Assembly: GCF_003864975.1 (NCBI RefSeq)
Contig: NZ_BHGL01000006.1
Location: 186,001 to 250,000 of the forward strand
Direction of reading: 5' to 3'
Origin: Sulfuriferula thiophila
GTDB lineage: Bacteria; Pseudomonadota; Gammaproteobacteria; Burkholderiales; Sulfuriferulaceae
DNA: 64,000 nucleotides
Part shown: positions 16,587 to 27,100 of the stretch, one piece after another
Numbering within the stretch: position 1 is the stretch's first letter
Layout of the letters: each line of letters starts with the position of its first letter
The notes under the pieces: generated by a model
What the model was told of the DNA's origin: nothing
Seen by the model: the letters and a program-made list of their open reading frames with translations, nothing else
Databases searched by the model: none
Made by a program: the position numbers and the translations under genes

Positions 16587-17329
16587 TATGTGCCTGACAG
16601 TTCATCAGCGAGCGCTTGTGCGGCAGCGAAATTCAGCGTGCCTTCATAGATTGCCCGTCCGGTAATTGCGCCCATGATGCCCTCGTGCTCGACAGCGCAT
16701 AAGTTGCGTACATCGTCCAGGTTGGTAATGCCGCCGCTGGCGATGACGGGTATGGTTAGCGCCTGTGCCAGCTTGACTGTGGCTTCAATATTGACGCCGG
16801 ATAACATGCCGTCACGGCCGATATCGGTATAAATAACACCTTCTACGCCGTAATCCTGGAATTTTTGGGCGAGGTCGATCACATCGTGGTGAGTGAGCTT
16901 GGACCAGCCATCCACTGCGACTTTGCCGTCCTTGGCATCCAGGCCGACTATGATCTGGCCGGGGAATGCATTGCAGGCGTCGTGCAGGAAGCCTGGTGTC
17001 TTTACTGCGGCTGTGCCGATGATGATGTAGCGTATGCCGCTGTCCAGGTAACGGGAAATGGTATCAAGATCGCGAATGCCGCCACCGAGTTGAACGGGTA
17101 CATCGACGCCGACAGCATCGACGATGGATTTGATGGCGCTGCCGTTGACCGGTTTGCCGGCAAACGCGCCGTTCAGATCAACCAGATGCAGACGTTTTGC
17201 GCCTTGCGCCAGCCAATGCCGCGCCATTTCGGCGGGGTCTTCAGAAAATACAGTGGACTCTTCCATTAAACCTTGTTTAAGGCGTACACAGTGACCGTCT
17301 TTCAGGTCAATAGCGGGGATGATCAGCAT
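16586..17329 (-). CDS. hisA: ProFAR isomerase HisA
   Basis: 247-aa (beta/alpha)8 barrel isomerising ProFAR to PRFAR. Seen: [54 protein letters not shown] and VIASGGI. It lies 29 nt after hisH and abuts hisF. Confidence 0.98.
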   Translation of the reverse strand: MLIIPAIDLKDGHCVRLKQGLMEESTVFSEDPAEMARHWLAQGAKRLHLVDLNGAFAGKPVNGSAIKSIVDAVGVDVPVQLGGGIRDLDTISRYLDSGIRYIIIGTAAVKTPGFLHDACNAFPGQIIVGLDAKDGKVAVDGWSKLTHHDVIDLAQKFQDYGVEGVIYTDIGRDGMLSGVNIEATVKLAQALTIPVIASGGITNLDDVRNLCAVEHEGIMGAITGRAIYEGTLNFAAAQALADELSGT

Positions 17330-17358
17330 GATTAGGGAGTGGAATCAATAAAAACGAG

Positions 17359-18054
17359 TTAGAGAGAGCATTCGGTATTAAATGTGTCACATTGGTTAGG
17401 TGCTATATTACCATCCCATGTAACAAAATTGCCAAGCAGTGTCAGACCGGCAGACTGGCTCTTTTCCGGGTGAAATTGCACGGCAAAGATATTGTTGGCA
17501 GCCACTGCGCAGGTGAACGGGAACGGGTACAGGGTGAATGCTGACACCAGATCTGGGTTACCTGCTTCTACATAGTAGCTATGCACGAAATAAAAGCGTG
17601 ATCCATCGACTATGCCGTTCCACATCGGATGCGGCACGGCCTGATGCACTTCGTTCCAGCCCATGTGCGGTACCTTGAGACGATTACCCTGACTGTCAAG
17701 CATGGCTTCCTCCGGGAAGCGTAACACCCGTCCTGGCAGGATACCCAGACCAGCGACGTCGCCTTCTTCGCTATGCTCGAACAGCATCTGCATGCCCAGA
17801 CATATGCCCAGGAAAGGCTTGCTGGCGGCAGCCTGCTTGACCACATCTATTAAGCCGCGCTGTTGCAGTTCGGCCATGCAGTCGCCCATGGCGCCGACGC
17901 CGGGAAATACCACGCGCCCGGCATTGAGTATAACTTCCGGGTCGGCCGTCACAGCAACGCTGGCGGCTGGAGCAACGTGTTCCAGTGCTTTGGACACTGA
18001 ACGTAAATTGCCCATGCCATAATCAATTACGGCAATATCAACATTTGCAGCCAT
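17359..18054 (-). CDS. hisH: Imidazole glycerol phosphate synthase glutaminase subunit HisH
   Basis: 231-aa class I glutamine amidotransferase supplying ammonia to HisF. The nucleophile is in FLGICLGMQMLFE, and the His-Glu pair in AVQFHPEKSQ. The start at 18054 (MAANVDIAVIDYGMGN) was chosen because it begins 1 nt after the hisB stop and gives the family N-terminus; a longer in-frame reading upstream overlaps hisB. About 20 residues at the C-terminus (after GNFVTWDG) extend beyond the usual length. Confidence 0.96.
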   Translation of the reverse strand: MAANVDIAVIDYGMGNLRSVSKALEHVAPAASVAVTADPEVILNAGRVVFPGVGAMGDCMAELQQRGLIDVVKQAAASKPFLGICLGMQMLFEHSEEGDVAGLGILPGRVLRFPEEAMLDSQGNRLKVPHMGWNEVHQAVPHPMWNGIVDGSRFYFVHSYYVEAGNPDLVSAFTLYPFPFTCAVAANNIFAVQFHPEKSQSAGLTLLGNFVTWDGNIAPNQCDTFNTECSL

Positions 18055-18055
18055 G

Positions 18056-18643
18056 TTATAAGCAGCCTTTAGTGGAAGGCATGACACCGCCCATACGTGG
18101 ATCTGGCTCGACCGCCATGCGCAGGGCACGGCCAAAAGCCTTGAATATGGTTTCAGCCTGGTGGTGAGCGTTATTGCCGCGCAAGTTATCAATATGCAGG
18201 GTTACGCCGGCATGGTTGATGAAACCCTGGAAAAACTCGTGAAACAGATCGACATCGAACTGCCCAATGGCAGCACGGGTGAACGTCACATGATATTCCA
18301 GACCAGGGCGGCCGGACAGGTCGAGTACAACGCGGGACAGTGCTTCATCCAGCGGTACATAGGCGTGACCGTAGCGGCGCACGCCTTTCTTATCGCCGAT
18401 TGCTTTGGCGAAAGCCTGTCCCAGCGTGATGCCGATGTCTTCTACGGTGTGATGTGCGTCGATATGTAAATCGCCGGTAGCATCGATTTCGATATCAATG
18501 ACGCCATGACGTGCGATCTGGTCGATCATGTGATCGAGAAAGGGTACGCCGGTGTTAAAGCGGCTGATGCCGGTACCGTCCAGATTAATCTGAACGCTAA
18601 TCTGGGTTTCCAGCGTGTTGCGGGTGACTTGAGCTGTGCGCAT
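18056..18643 (-). CDS. hisB: Imidazoleglycerol-phosphate dehydratase HisB
   Basis: 195 aa, monofunctional (no phosphatase domain). The manganese-binding motifs [12 protein letters not shown] and [14 protein letters not shown] and the [13 protein letters not shown] stretch identify it. The start at 18643 gives [15 protein letters not shown]; an upstream in-frame extension into the palindromic repeat is rejected. Confidence 0.97.
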   Translation of the reverse strand: MRTAQVTRNTLETQISVQINLDGTGISRFNTGVPFLDHMIDQIARHGVIDIEIDATGDLHIDAHHTVEDIGITLGQAFAKAIGDKKGVRRYGHAYVPLDEALSRVVLDLSGRPGLEYHVTFTRAAIGQFDVDLFHEFFQGFINHAGVTLHIDNLRGNNAHHQAETIFKAFGRALRMAVEPDPRMGGVMPSTKGCL

Positions 18644-18669
18644 GATTTTATATCTTTGGGATAAAGTTA

Positions 18670-18721
18670 GGAAAATACTGATTTGTTCAAACAATCCGTG
18701 ATTGATTAAATTAGTGTTTCC
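18670..18721. repeat. 52-bp palindromic dispersed repeat, copy 2, overlapping the hisC end
   Basis: Left arm GGAAAATACTGATTTGTTC and right arm TTGATTAAATTAGTGTTTCC (18702-18721) flank ACAATCCGTG. It matches the copy at 394-446 most closely in the centre and right arm. The minus-strand reading of the right arm encodes the last residues (ETLI) and the TAA stop of hisC, so the element has become part of a gene end and separates hisC from hisB. Confidence 0.7.
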
Positions 18722-19785
18722 ATAGTTTGCAATATATCAGTTAATGCAGTGATCAGGGTATGACATTGTTCATCTGTGCCGATAGTAATGCGCATAAATG
18801 GCGCGATACGGGCAGGATTACGGAAATGTCGCACGATAATGCTGCGTTCGCGTAACTGGGCGGTAAGCCGTTCCCCTTCATATTGGGGGTGGCGGGCAAA
18901 TACGAAGTTAGCTGCGGATGGCAGGACAATAAAGCCAAGCCGGGTCAGGTCGGCGACCAGTTGTTCGCGGCTGCGGATGATATGCTGCCGGGTTTCATCA
19001 AAATAAGCCTGATCCTGCATAGCCGCAACTGCACCAGCCTGAGCGAATTTGTCCAGCGGATAGGAATTAAAACTGTCCTTGACGCGATTCAGGCCGGCAA
19101 TCAGTTCGGCGTTGCCGATAGCAAAGCCTACGCGTAATCCAGCCAGTCCGCGCGATTTGGACAGCGTGTGCACCACCAGTAATTGCGGATAGCGCTGTAC
19201 CAGGCTGATAGCGGACTCTGCGCCGAAGTCCACATAGGCTTCGTCGATCACTACCACTGAGTCGGGATTGGCTTGCAGCAGGCGTTCGATATCGTTCCGT
19301 GTGACCGGGCAGCCAGTCGGGGCATTGGGATTCGGGAAAATAATGCCGCCGTTCGGGCGCATGTAATCATCCACGTTAATCTGGAATGATTCGGTCAATG
19401 GTACCTGGGTGAACCGGATGTCGTACAGGCCGCAATACACCGGGTAAAAGCTGTAGCTGATATCCGGGAACAGGATAGGCAGGTCATGTTTCAGCAAGGC
19501 TTGAAAGGCGTGAGCCAGCACTTCGTCCGAGCCATTGCCAACAAACACGTTGTCGCGTTGCACGCCGTGGTAATCGGCAATTGCCTGGCGCAGCGCGTCG
19601 CTGTTCGGATCCGGATAGAGGCGCAAGCCCTCAGTTGCCTGACCATGCAGCGCCTCGATGACTTTCGGGCTGGGGCCATAAGGGCTTTCATTGGTATTGA
19701 GCTTGACCAAATTGGCGAGCTTGGGCTGTTCCCCCGGTACATAGGGGGTCAGCGTGTGTGTGACCGGACTCCAGAAGCGGCTCAT
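18706..19785 (-). CDS. hisC: Histidinol-phosphate aminotransferase HisC
   Basis: 359-aa fold type I PLP enzyme transferring the amino group to imidazole-acetol phosphate. Seen: [45 protein letters not shown], and the PLP lysine in [18 protein letters not shown]. The start at 19785 ([12 protein letters not shown]) follows the hisD stop by 4 nt. The C-terminal residues and stop codon come from the palindromic repeat at 18670-18721, so the original end may have been different. Confidence 0.96.
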   Translation of the reverse strand: MSRFWSPVTHTLTPYVPGEQPKLANLVKLNTNESPYGPSPKVIEALHGQATEGLRLYPDPNSDALRQAIADYHGVQRDNVFVGNGSDEVLAHAFQALLKHDLPILFPDISYSFYPVYCGLYDIRFTQVPLTESFQINVDDYMRPNGGIIFPNPNAPTGCPVTRNDIERLLQANPDSVVVIDEAYVDFGAESAISLVQRYPQLLVVHTLSKSRGLAGLRVGFAIGNAELIAGLNRVKDSFNSYPLDKFAQAGAVAAMQDQAYFDETRQHIIRSREQLVADLTRLGFIVLPSAANFVFARHPQYEGERLTAQLRERSIIVRHFRNPARIAPFMRITIGTDEQCHTLITALTDILQTMETLI

Positions 19786-19789
19786 GTTG

Positions 19790-21094
19790 TTATTCCGCAG
19801 TAATCCGGTATTCGGCTGAGCGTGCGTGGGCCTGCAGGCCTTCGCCATACGCCAGCGTGGCAGCGATATTGCCCAACGTAATCGCTCCCGCAGCGGAAAC
19901 CTGGATCAGGCTGGAACGCTTCTGGAAATCATATACGCCGAGTGGGCTGGAGAAACGCGCAGTGCGCGAGGTTGGCAACACGTGATTAGGACCGGCGCAG
20001 TAATCACCCAGCGATTCGCAGGTATTGCGGCCCATGAAGATGGCGCCAGCGTGCTTGATTTTCTTGGCCCAGACATCGGCGTCGTCAATTGATAATTCCA
20101 GGTGCTCAGGTGCGATGTGATTGGCGATGGCAACTGCTTCGTCCAGGTCGCGAACCTTGATCAAAATTCCGCGGTCGCGCAAGGAGGCCGTAATCACTTC
20201 GCGGCGAGGCATTTCCGGCAGCAGTTTGTTGATGCTGGCGATCACTTGATCGATATAGCTGTCATCCGGGCATAGCAATATCGATTGCGCCAGTTCATCG
20301 TGCTCGGCTTGAGAGAATAAATCCATCGCAATCCAGTCGGGATTGGTTTTGCCATCACAGATGATCAGGATTTCGGAAGGGCCAGCCACCATATCAATGC
20401 CCACGGTGCCGAATACTCGACGTTTGGCAGCAGCGACATAGGCATTGCCCGGACCCACAATCTTGTCGACCTGAGGGATGGTAGCCGTGCCATACGCCAA
20501 CGCGGCCACGGCTTGCGCGCCACCGATGGTAAATACGCGGGTAACCCCGGCTACGGCAGCGGCGGCAAGCACCAGTTCATTCTGGATGCCGTCCGGGGTG
20601 GGTACCACCATGATCAGCTCAGCCACACCAGCCACCTTGGCGGGAATCGCATTCATTAATACGGATGACGGATAAGCGGCTTTGCCGCCCGGCACATATA
20701 AACCCACGCGGTCCAGTGCGGTAACTTGCTGGCCTAGCACGGTGCCGTCGGCTTCCTGGTAAGTCCATGATTGCATTACCTGATGCTCGTGATAGTCGCG
20801 TACACGTTGCGCCGCGGCTTCCAGTGCGGCACGCTGTTCTGCCGGCAGGTTGTCCAGCGCGGCTTGCAGGCGGGCAACCGGCAATTCCAGCTCGGCCATA
20901 GTGGCAACATCCAGGCGATCAAAGCGTTTGGTGTATTCGAGCACCGCTGCATCGCCGTCACGGCGTACGTGGCGCAGGATGTCTTCGACAGTACGTTCGA
21001 TAGCAGCATCCTGCTCGCCTTCAAACGCAAGTAATCGGTCTAGGTCTGCTTGAAATTGTGCAGATTGGGTATTGAGTCGTTGAATATTTAGCAT
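19790..21094 (-). CDS. hisD: Histidinol dehydrogenase HisD
   Basis: 434-aa zinc enzyme oxidising histidinol to histidine in the last two steps. Seen: [59 protein letters not shown] and [10 protein letters not shown]. The start at 21094 ([10 protein letters not shown]) is chosen by family length and follows a TATAAT box. It is the first gene of the leftward his operon; hisG, normally just upstream in related bacteria, is absent. Confidence 0.97.
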   Translation of the reverse strand: MLNIQRLNTQSAQFQADLDRLLAFEGEQDAAIERTVEDILRHVRRDGDAAVLEYTKRFDRLDVATMAELELPVARLQAALDNLPAEQRAALEAAAQRVRDYHEHQVMQSWTYQEADGTVLGQQVTALDRVGLYVPGGKAAYPSSVLMNAIPAKVAGVAELIMVVPTPDGIQNELVLAAAAVAGVTRVFTIGGAQAVAALAYGTATIPQVDKIVGPGNAYVAAAKRRVFGTVGIDMVAGPSEILIICDGKTNPDWIAMDLFSQAEHDELAQSILLCPDDSYIDQVIASINKLLPEMPRREVITASLRDRGILIKVRDLDEAVAIANHIAPEHLELSIDDADVWAKKIKHAGAIFMGRNTCESLGDYCAGPNHVLPTSRTARFSSPLGVYDFQKRSSLIQVSAAGAITLGNIAATLAYGEGLQAHARSAEYRITAE

Positions 21095-21131
21095 GGCAGC
21101 AATCCGTGACAAATGCGGTAAGCAATATTGC

Positions 21132-21137
21132 ATTATA
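21132..21137 (-). promoter_or_regulatory. Probable -10 box of the his operon promoter
   Basis: On the minus strand TATAAT (in CGGTATAATGC) lies about 38 nt upstream of the hisD start codon. The -35 region is weak. No leader peptide rich in histidine codons was seen between it and hisD, so classical attenuation is unlikely. Confidence 0.45.
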
Positions 21138-21282
21138 CCGATAAAATCAGGCAAATCGAGGAAGGTGGTTGCGAATATTGCCGAGTAATTGTGTGCTGCA
21201 AAGTTAGTTATGCTACTTTTTGACTTTACTGCTAATGTATACGTTATGGTTAATTGCTTAACTGTAAATATGGAGGAAGGAT

Positions 21283-22014
21283 ATGAATCGCTTATTATGG
21301 ATAATTGTCTGTGCATTGGTGAGCAATCTTGCGTTTTCCGCAGACTACATCCGCGAGAAAAAATGGGCGGATGAGGTCGTTCCCGGCGTAGTGGTGGGTG
21401 ATCCGGTTTATCTGGAGCAGTCAAATGGACATAAGTTTTTAACACTCTATACGCCGGCCAAAGATGCCAAAGCAGCGGTGCTGATAGTGCATGGCATGGG
21501 TGTTAATCCGGACTGGGGATTGACAGGGGTTCTGCGCAGTCGTTTACCGGATCTTGGCTACTCAACGTTGTCGATACAAATGCCGGTACTGGCGAGTAAT
21601 GCCAAAGGTGCAGCATATTCTGTTACCTTTCCCGAAGCGGTGCAGCGTTTGCGGCTTGCAGTGGACTTTCTCAAGGCCAAGGGCTATACCAATATCGCTC
21701 TGGTTACGCACAGTCTGGGCTCACGCATGAGTGCGGTGTATATGCTTAATAAGCCCGATGTGGCGATCAAGACCTGGGTGGCTATCGGTATGCCTGACCG
21801 AGTCGATTACCGTAAGGTCAGCGTGCCGGTTCTGGATTTGTATGGCGAGCATGATTTGCCGGATGTATTGAAGAGTGCCGCAGCGCGTAAAGCGGTATTG
21901 CAAGGCAAGCCCGCTTCCATGCAACAGATGGTGGCGCATGCCGATCATTTTTTCGATAACATGGATGAGCAACTGGTGACGTCCGTCGCTACTTATCTGG
22001 ATCAGCGGTTTTAA
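21283..22014 (+). CDS. DUF3530-like secreted alpha/beta hydrolase
   Basis: 243 aa with a signal peptide ([20 protein letters not shown]). The body reads as an alpha/beta hydrolase: oxyanion region [14 protein letters not shown], nucleophile in VTHSLGSRM, an acid in [10 protein letters not shown] and the final histidine in AHADHFFDN. This matches the DUF3530 pattern, whose substrates are unknown. AAGGA precedes the ATG. It heads a rightward group with LemA and TPM proteins. Confidence 0.75.
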   Translation: MNRLLWIIVCALVSNLAFSADYIREKKWADEVVPGVVVGDPVYLEQSNGHKFLTLYTPAKDAKAAVLIVHGMGVNPDWGLTGVLRSRLPDLGYSTLSIQMPVLASNAKGAAYSVTFPEAVQRLRLAVDFLKAKGYTNIALVTHSLGSRMSAVYMLNKPDVAIKTWVAIGMPDRVDYRKVSVPVLDLYGEHDLPDVLKSAAARKAVLQGKPASMQQMVAHADHFFDNMDEQLVTSVATYLDQRF

Positions 22015-22061
22015 TAGTATCTTTCAGTTTCATAAACATAATGTATTCAAGGAGAAAAGCG

Positions 22062-22676
22062 ATGCGTAACTGGGTAATGATGTTAATGGTGTTATTGACC
22101 TTGAGCCTGAGCGGTTGCGGTTACAACACTTTCCAGACCAGTGATGAGCAGGTGAAGGCGAGCTGGGCGGAAGTGCTTAACCAGTATCAGCGCCGTGCCG
22201 ATCTGGTGCCTAATCTGGTTAATGTGGTGAAAGGCTATGCTACGCACGAGAAAGATGTGCTTACTCAGGTCACAGAAGCGCGCGCCCGTGTTGGCCAGAT
22301 TCAGGCCACGCCAGAGCTGATCAATGATCCGGCAGCTTTCGCCAAGTTTCAGGCGGCGCAGCGTGACATGAGCAGCTCGCTGGGACGGTTGATGCTGGTG
22401 GCTGAAAACTATCCGCAGTTAAAAGCGGACGGCGTATTCCGTGATCTGCAAGCACAGCTGGAAGGGACGGAGAACCGTATCACTGTAGCGCGTAAGCGGT
22501 ATATCGAAGCGGTGCAGGTATATAACAACACCGTGCGCCAGTTCCCTAGCAACCTCACAGCGATGGCGCTTGGTTACAAGGTGAAACCCAGCTTTACGGT
22601 AGACAACGAAAAAGAAATCTCCAAAGCACCCACGGTAGATTTTAGCGCACCGGCTAAACCGGCGCCTGCGCAGTAA
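22062..22676 (+). CDS. LemA family lipoprotein
   Basis: 204 aa. The lipoprotein signal peptide ends in LSLSGC. The body is the LemA helical domain: NQYQRRADLVPNLVNVVKGYATHEKDVLTQVTEARA, ENYPQLKADGVFRDLQAQLEGTENRI and ARKRYIEAVQVYNNTVRQFPSN. The ATG at 22062 has AAGGAG 7 nt upstream. LemA genes are usually followed by TPM-domain genes, as here; the family probably acts at the membrane but has no firm biochemical role. Confidence 0.93.
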   Translation: MRNWVMMLMVLLTLSLSGCGYNTFQTSDEQVKASWAEVLNQYQRRADLVPNLVNVVKGYATHEKDVLTQVTEARARVGQIQATPELINDPAAFAKFQAAQRDMSSSLGRLMLVAENYPQLKADGVFRDLQAQLEGTENRITVARKRYIEAVQVYNNTVRQFPSNLTAMALGYKVKPSFTVDNEKEISKAPTVDFSAPAKPAPAQ

Positions 22677-22682
22677 TTGATC

Positions 22683-23513
22683 ATGCGGCGCTGGCTGGTT
22701 GCTCTGTTATTGGTAGTTGCGTGGTTCACCCCCTCTGCGTGGGCAGAGGTTGCCGTGCCTGCGTTCAAGGCGCGGGTAACCGATCTGACCGGCACGCTGA
22801 CAGCCACGCAGGCGGCAGGCATCGAGCAGCAGTTACAGGCACTGGAGCAGCGCAAGGGTAGCCAGCTCGCTGTGCTTATCGTACCGACTACCCAGCCTGA
22901 AGCGATCGAACAATACAGTCTGCGGGTCGCGGAGGCGTGGAAACTGGGTCGTAAAGGGGTTGATGACGGCGCCTTGCTCATCGTTGCCAAAGATGACCGT
23001 GCACTGCGCATCGAAGTGGGCTACGGGTTGGAGGGTGTTATTCCGGATGCGATTGCCAAACGGGTAATCGCTGAGACGATTGTGCCGTATTTCAGGCAAA
23101 ACGATTTTGCTGGCGGTATTCAGGCCGGGGTGAGTCAGCTGGTTAAACTGGTAGATGGCGAGCCTTTGCCGCCGCCTAAAAAGCCATCCCAAAATAATGC
23201 GGCAGATCCTATGGGGATGCTGTTTTTTGCGGTTATTGCCGCTGCGGTGATCGGTCAGGTATTAAGTGCGGTGTTTGGGCGTTTTGTCGGTTCTGGCTTG
23301 ACGGCAGCCGTGGTAGGCGGTGTGGGTTGGCTGTTGCTGGGCTCCATTCTGATGGCCGGGCTGGCCGCCTTATTGGTGTTTTTTGTCGTGCTTGCCGGCA
23401 TCAATCCTATGTTATTCATGGGTGGTTTTGGAGGGGGGCGTTCCGGTGGTTCAGGCGGCTTTGGTGGCGGAGGCGGCGGCTTTGGCGGCGGCGGTGCATC
23501 GGGGAGATGGTGA
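22683..23513 (+). CDS. TPM-domain membrane protein (YgcG family)
   Basis: 276 aa: signal peptide (LLLVVAWFTPSAWA), then a TPM domain (VTDLTGTLTATQAAGIEQQLQALEQRKGSQLAVLIVPTTQPE...RALRIEVGYGLEGVIPDAIAKRVI), two hydrophobic segments near residues 180-245 and a glycine-rich C-terminus made of GG/FGGG repeats. This is the standard partner of LemA. The start at 22683 is taken because it gives a complete signal peptide; it is 6 nt after the lemA stop. Confidence 0.9.
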   Translation: MRRWLVALLLVVAWFTPSAWAEVAVPAFKARVTDLTGTLTATQAAGIEQQLQALEQRKGSQLAVLIVPTTQPEAIEQYSLRVAEAWKLGRKGVDDGALLIVAKDDRALRIEVGYGLEGVIPDAIAKRVIAETIVPYFRQNDFAGGIQAGVSQLVKLVDGEPLPPPKKPSQNNAADPMGMLFFAVIAAAVIGQVLSAVFGRFVGSGLTAAVVGGVGWLLLGSILMAGLAALLVFFVVLAGINPMLFMGGFGGGRSGGSGGFGGGGGGFGGGGASGRW

Positions 23514-23514
23514 T

Positions 23515-24018
23515 ATGACACTCAAGCGCACATTCAAACATTTGCTGCATCTGCCCGTGCAGGTTCATCGGGCGTTCCCCGCCAGGACGATGCATGCCAT
23601 CGAATCCGCGATTCATAGCACCGAACAGCATCATGCCGGCGAGCTGTGCGTGGCCATCGAAGGCGCGCTGGATATACCGGAATTGTTGCGTGGCCTCAGT
23701 GCCCGTGAACGGGCTTTGCAGGTTTTCTCCGATTTGCGGGTATGGGATACCGAATTCAATAACGGTGTGCTGATTTATCTGCTGCTGGCAGACAGGGATG
23801 TGGAAATTATTGCTGATCGTGGCGTTCATCAGCGCATCGCGCCGGACGAATGGGAGCAGGTGTGTCGTGCGATGGAATCCCTGTTGCGGCAAGGGCAATA
23901 TGAGGCTGCGGTGTTGCAAGGCGTGACGCTGATCGGCGCCTTATTGCAGCAGCATTATCCAGCGACTGCCGATAAACGCAATGAGCTGGATAATCGGCCG
24001 GTGGTGGTTAAACGGTAG
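23515..24018 (+). CDS. TPM-domain protein, second copy without membrane tail
   Basis: 167 aa, no signal peptide. It carries a shorter TPM domain: AIESAIHSTEQHHAGELCVAIEGALD, ALQVFSDLRVWDTEFNNGVLIYLLLADRDVEIIADRGVHQRI and EWEQVCRAMESLLRQGQYEAAVLQGV. The ATG at 23515 follows GGGGAG and overlaps the context of the upstream stop (TGATATG). It completes a LemA-TPM-TPM set; function unknown. Confidence 0.85.
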   Translation: MTLKRTFKHLLHLPVQVHRAFPARTMHAIESAIHSTEQHHAGELCVAIEGALDIPELLRGLSARERALQVFSDLRVWDTEFNNGVLIYLLLADRDVEIIADRGVHQRIAPDEWEQVCRAMESLLRQGQYEAAVLQGVTLIGALLQQHYPATADKRNELDNRPVVVKR

Positions 24019-24019
24019 T

Positions 24020-25129
24020 TTATTGTTTTGCGCCGAGCGCGATTGCGCGTTGCTGGCTGGCATTGCCATCTGCTTTAACCGCCGCATTATCCCATTCCGA
24101 ACTCACCCAGCCATTCAGATTAGTCAGCGCCATTTCACCCAATGCATTAATCCAGGCGCTGTTTTCATTCAGTGCCGGTATGTAATGGAACTCACCGCCG
24201 CCTGCCGTCAAAAAGTCGTTTTTCACTTCCATCGCAATTTCTTCCAGCGTTTCCAGACAATCAGCGACGAAGCCGGGGCAAACTACGTCGACACGGCGGG
24301 TTTTGGCGTGGCCTAATTCTTCCAGTGTGGCTGCGGTATACGGTTTGATCCATTCAGCGCGCCCGAAACGCGACTGGAAGGTAACGCGGTATTGTTCTTT
24401 GGTCAGACCCAGCGCTTCGGCCAGCAGTCGTCCGGTTTTGTGACATTCGCAGTGGTATGGGTCGCCTTTGTCCAGCGTGTAGCGTGGTACACCGTGGAAA
24501 CTCATGATCAGTATGTCCGGACGGCCATTGCGCATCCAGTACTCCTGAACGTTTTTTGCCAGCGCATCGATGTAGCCGGCGTCATCATGATAATGCCTGA
24601 TGGTGCGCAGAGCGGGTTGGTTGCGTTTGCTCAGCAGGTAGTGATACACCGCATCCAGTGCCGAAGCTGTGCTGCTGGCGGCGTATTGCGGGTAGAGCGG
24701 GATGGTGAGGATACGGTCGCAGCCTTGTTCGCTCATGCGGGCTAGCGCGCTGTCTACCGATGGGTTGCCATAGCGCATGGCGTAATCAACAACAATCGGT
24801 GATTTGACTCGCTCGCCTAACCAGCCTTGCAGAAGTTTCGCCTGTTTTTCGGTGTGAAAACGCAGAGGTGAACCTTCATGCTTATCCCAGATGCTTGCGT
24901 ATTTTTCCGCGGATTTTTTGGGGCGGGTTTGTAAAATGATGCCATTCAGGATCAGCCACCACAGCACTCGTGGAATTTCCACAACACGCGGGTCAGACAG
25001 AAATTGTTTGAGGTAAGGTTTCAGTGCCTGTTTAGTAGGCGCGTCCGGGGTGCCCAGATTGAGCAGTAATATGCCGGTTTTAGCAGGGGTGCCATGGGTA
25101 TAGCTGGGTTCAGTCTGATAGCGGGGCAT
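24020..25129 (-). CDS. hemH: Ferrochelatase HemH
   Basis: 369-aa enzyme inserting iron into protoporphyrin IX in the last step of heme synthesis. Seen: [72 protein letters not shown] with the catalytic His, [16 protein letters not shown] and [17 protein letters not shown]. It is 6 nt downstream of hrcA. Confidence 0.97.
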   Translation of the reverse strand: MPRYQTEPSYTHGTPAKTGILLLNLGTPDAPTKQALKPYLKQFLSDPRVVEIPRVLWWLILNGIILQTRPKKSAEKYASIWDKHEGSPLRFHTEKQAKLLQGWLGERVKSPIVVDYAMRYGNPSVDSALARMSEQGCDRILTIPLYPQYAASSTASALDAVYHYLLSKRNQPALRTIRHYHDDAGYIDALAKNVQEYWMRNGRPDILIMSFHGVPRYTLDKGDPYHCECHKTGRLLAEALGLTKEQYRVTFQSRFGRAEWIKPYTAATLEELGHAKTRRVDVVCPGFVADCLETLEEIAMEVKNDFLTAGGGEFHYIPALNENSAWINALGEMALTNLNGWVSSEWDNAAVKADGNASQQRAIALGAKQ

Positions 25130-25135
25130 AGTGGC

Positions 25136-26152
25136 TCAATGAAAAGAAAGTGCGTTGGAAAGTAATTTGGCTGTGATGTCGACGATAGGGACTACGCGTT
25201 CATAAGCCATGCGGGTGGGGCCGACCACGCCCAGAGTGCCGACGATTTCGCCGTTGACCTGGTAGGGGGCGGTCACGACACTGCATTCATCGAGCGGGGA
25301 AACTTCAGACTCGCTGCCAATAAAGATTTGCACACCTTCGGCTTGCTGGCTCAAGTCCAGCAATTGCATCAGCGAAGTTTTCTGTTCAAACATATCAAAC
25401 AGCCGGCGTAAGCGTTCCATGTTGGAAAAGGCGTCCACCTTAAGCAAGTTGCGCTCACCGGACAATACCAAACCTTCGTTGTTTTGCGTCAGTGCTTCAC
25501 TGCTGGCGGTGAGTGCCATATTCATCAAGCCGTTAATGTCCTGATGCAGCGATTTGAGTTCGGCCTGCATGCGCTGGCGTACGCTGTCGAAGGTGGTGCC
25601 GGCATAATGCTGGTTAAGCAGTTGCGCTGCCTGGGTCAGCTCGGCTGATGTGTAATTGCGGTCGGTGGTAAGTACGCGGTTCTGCACTTCGCCATCAGTG
25701 GTAACGATGATCAGCAGCACGCGTTTTTCCGCCAGGCGCATGAATTCCAGTTGACGGAAGGCCGCATTGCGGCGCTTGGGTATCATCACTACGCCGGCAA
25801 ACTGGGTGAGTTGCGACAGCAGTTGCGAGGCGTGGGCGACGACACGTTGCGGGTCATCGGTGTGCAGTTGTGCTTCCAGATGATTGATTTCGATACTGTC
25901 CAGTGGCTTGATCGTCATCAGGCTATCAACAAAGACGCGATAACCTTGCACCGTGGGAATACGTCCGGCTGAAGTGTGCGGGCTGGTGACCAGTCCCATT
26001 GCTTCCAGATCAGCCATGACATTGCGGATCGAGGCCGAGCTCAAATCCAGCGTTGAGTACTGCGATAGCGTACGCGAACCAACGGGTTGCCCATCGGCAA
26101 TATAGCGTTCGACCAAGGTTTTTAGTAGTATTTGTGCGCGTTCAGTTAACAT
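25136..26152 (-). CDS. hrcA: Heat-inducible transcription repressor HrcA
   Basis: 338 aa, repressor of CIRCE-controlled chaperone operons. The N-terminal winged helix ([26 protein letters not shown]...[19 protein letters not shown]) and [20 protein letters not shown] are diagnostic. The start at 26152 (MLTERAQ) fits the family; no CIRCE element is visible upstream, so targets lie elsewhere. Confidence 0.96.
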   Translation of the reverse strand: MLTERAQILLKTLVERYIADGQPVGSRTLSQYSTLDLSSASIRNVMADLEAMGLVTSPHTSAGRIPTVQGYRVFVDSLMTIKPLDSIEINHLEAQLHTDDPQRVVAHASQLLSQLTQFAGVVMIPKRRNAAFRQLEFMRLAEKRVLLIIVTTDGEVQNRVLTTDRNYTSAELTQAAQLLNQHYAGTTFDSVRQRMQAELKSLHQDINGLMNMALTASSEALTQNNEGLVLSGERNLLKVDAFSNMERLRRLFDMFEQKTSLMQLLDLSQQAEGVQIFIGSESEVSPLDECSVVTAPYQVNGEIVGTLGVVGPTRMAYERVVPIVDITAKLLSNALSFH

Positions 26153-26213
26153 GGTTGCTATTGTACAAAAAATTACATGGTAATGCGGTATATCCAGCAC
26201 AGCATGTCATCGC

Positions 26214-26219
26214 TATAAT
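26214..26219 (+). promoter_or_regulatory. Probable -10 box of nadK
   Basis: TATAAT ends 8 nt before the nadK ATG. The -35 match (TATCCA, 17-nt spacing) is poor. If used, transcription would begin within about 2 nt of the ATG, giving a nearly leaderless mRNA. Confidence 0.4.
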
Positions 26220-26227
26220 CTGAAACT

Positions 26228-27100
26228 ATGTCCCAAACATTTAAAACCATTGCCCTCGTTGGCAAATACGATAGCCCTGAAATGAGCGCAACGCTGCCGC
26301 AACTGGCTGATTTTTTGCGTGAACGCGGTTATGAAGTGCTCATCGCACATAATACAGCCGATCAGCTCGGGATAGTCAAACATCCCACTGCGGAAATGAC
26401 AGAAATCGGTGAACGAGCCGATCTGGCAGTGGTGCTGGGCGGTGACGGTACGATGCTGTCAATTGCCCGTATGCTGGTCGGTCACGATATTCCACTGGTT
26501 GGCATTAATCAGGGGCGCTTAGGGTTTCTGACAGATGTGCCCGCCGAAACCATGCTGGAGGATCTGGCGGCGATTCTGGACGGGGAGTTCGTTGCGGAAA
26601 AACGTCTGCTGCTGTATACGACCATCCTGCGACAGCAACAAACTATTTTCTCTGCGTGCGCATTTAATGATGTGGTGGTGAGTAAAGGTTCCACCGGTCG
26701 TCTGATTGAATTCGAAGCGGTCATAGACGGCGAGTTTGTTTATAGCCAGCGTTCTGATGGTCTGGTGATTGCGACTCCTACCGGTTCCACTGCGTATGCC
26801 TTATCTGCGGGTGGCCCGATTCTGCATCCGACACTGGAGGCGTTTGTGATGGTGCCAATTTGTGCACATACGCTGGCAGCGCGGCCTATTGTGGTGAACA
26901 GTCACTCGGTCGTTGAGTTGCACCTGGTTTATGCAGATGATGCCCGGGTGCATTTTGACGGGCAACGCCATTGCGATATCCAGATTGGTGACATTGTGCA
27001 TATTACCCGTGCACCCAAAGCGATTCGCTTATTACATCCGAAAGATTATAGCTATTATCGCACCTTGCGCGAGAAGCTGTATTGGGGGAAAAAACTGTAA
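26228..27100 (+). CDS. nadK: NAD kinase NadK
   Basis: 290-aa ATP:NAD kinase making NADP. Seen: LAVVLGGDGTMLSIARML with GGDGT, GINQGRLGFLTD, ACAFNDVVVSKG, DGLVIATPTGSTAYALSAGGPI and HFDGQRHCDIQ. No Shine-Dalgarno is visible before the ATG. It diverges from hrcA and overlaps recN by one base. Confidence 0.97.
   Translation: MSQTFKTIALVGKYDSPEMSATLPQLADFLRERGYEVLIAHNTADQLGIVKHPTAEMTEIGERADLAVVLGGDGTMLSIARMLVGHDIPLVGINQGRLGFLTDVPAETMLEDLAAILDGEFVAEKRLLLYTTILRQQQTIFSACAFNDVVVSKGSTGRLIEFEAVIDGEFVYSQRSDGLVIATPTGSTAYALSAGGPILHPTLEAFVMVPICAHTLAARPIVVNSHSVVELHLVYADDARVHFDGQRHCDIQIGDIVHITRAPKAIRLLHPKDYSYYRTLREKLYWGKKL

Noticed and set aside
21095-21282. Histidine-rich leader peptide and attenuator in front of hisD
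   Set aside because: No run of His codons and no terminator/antiterminator hairpins between the -10 box and hisD.
26153-26227. CIRCE element upstream of hrcA
   Set aside because: No TTAGCACTC-N9-GAGTGCTAA dyad is present in the gap.
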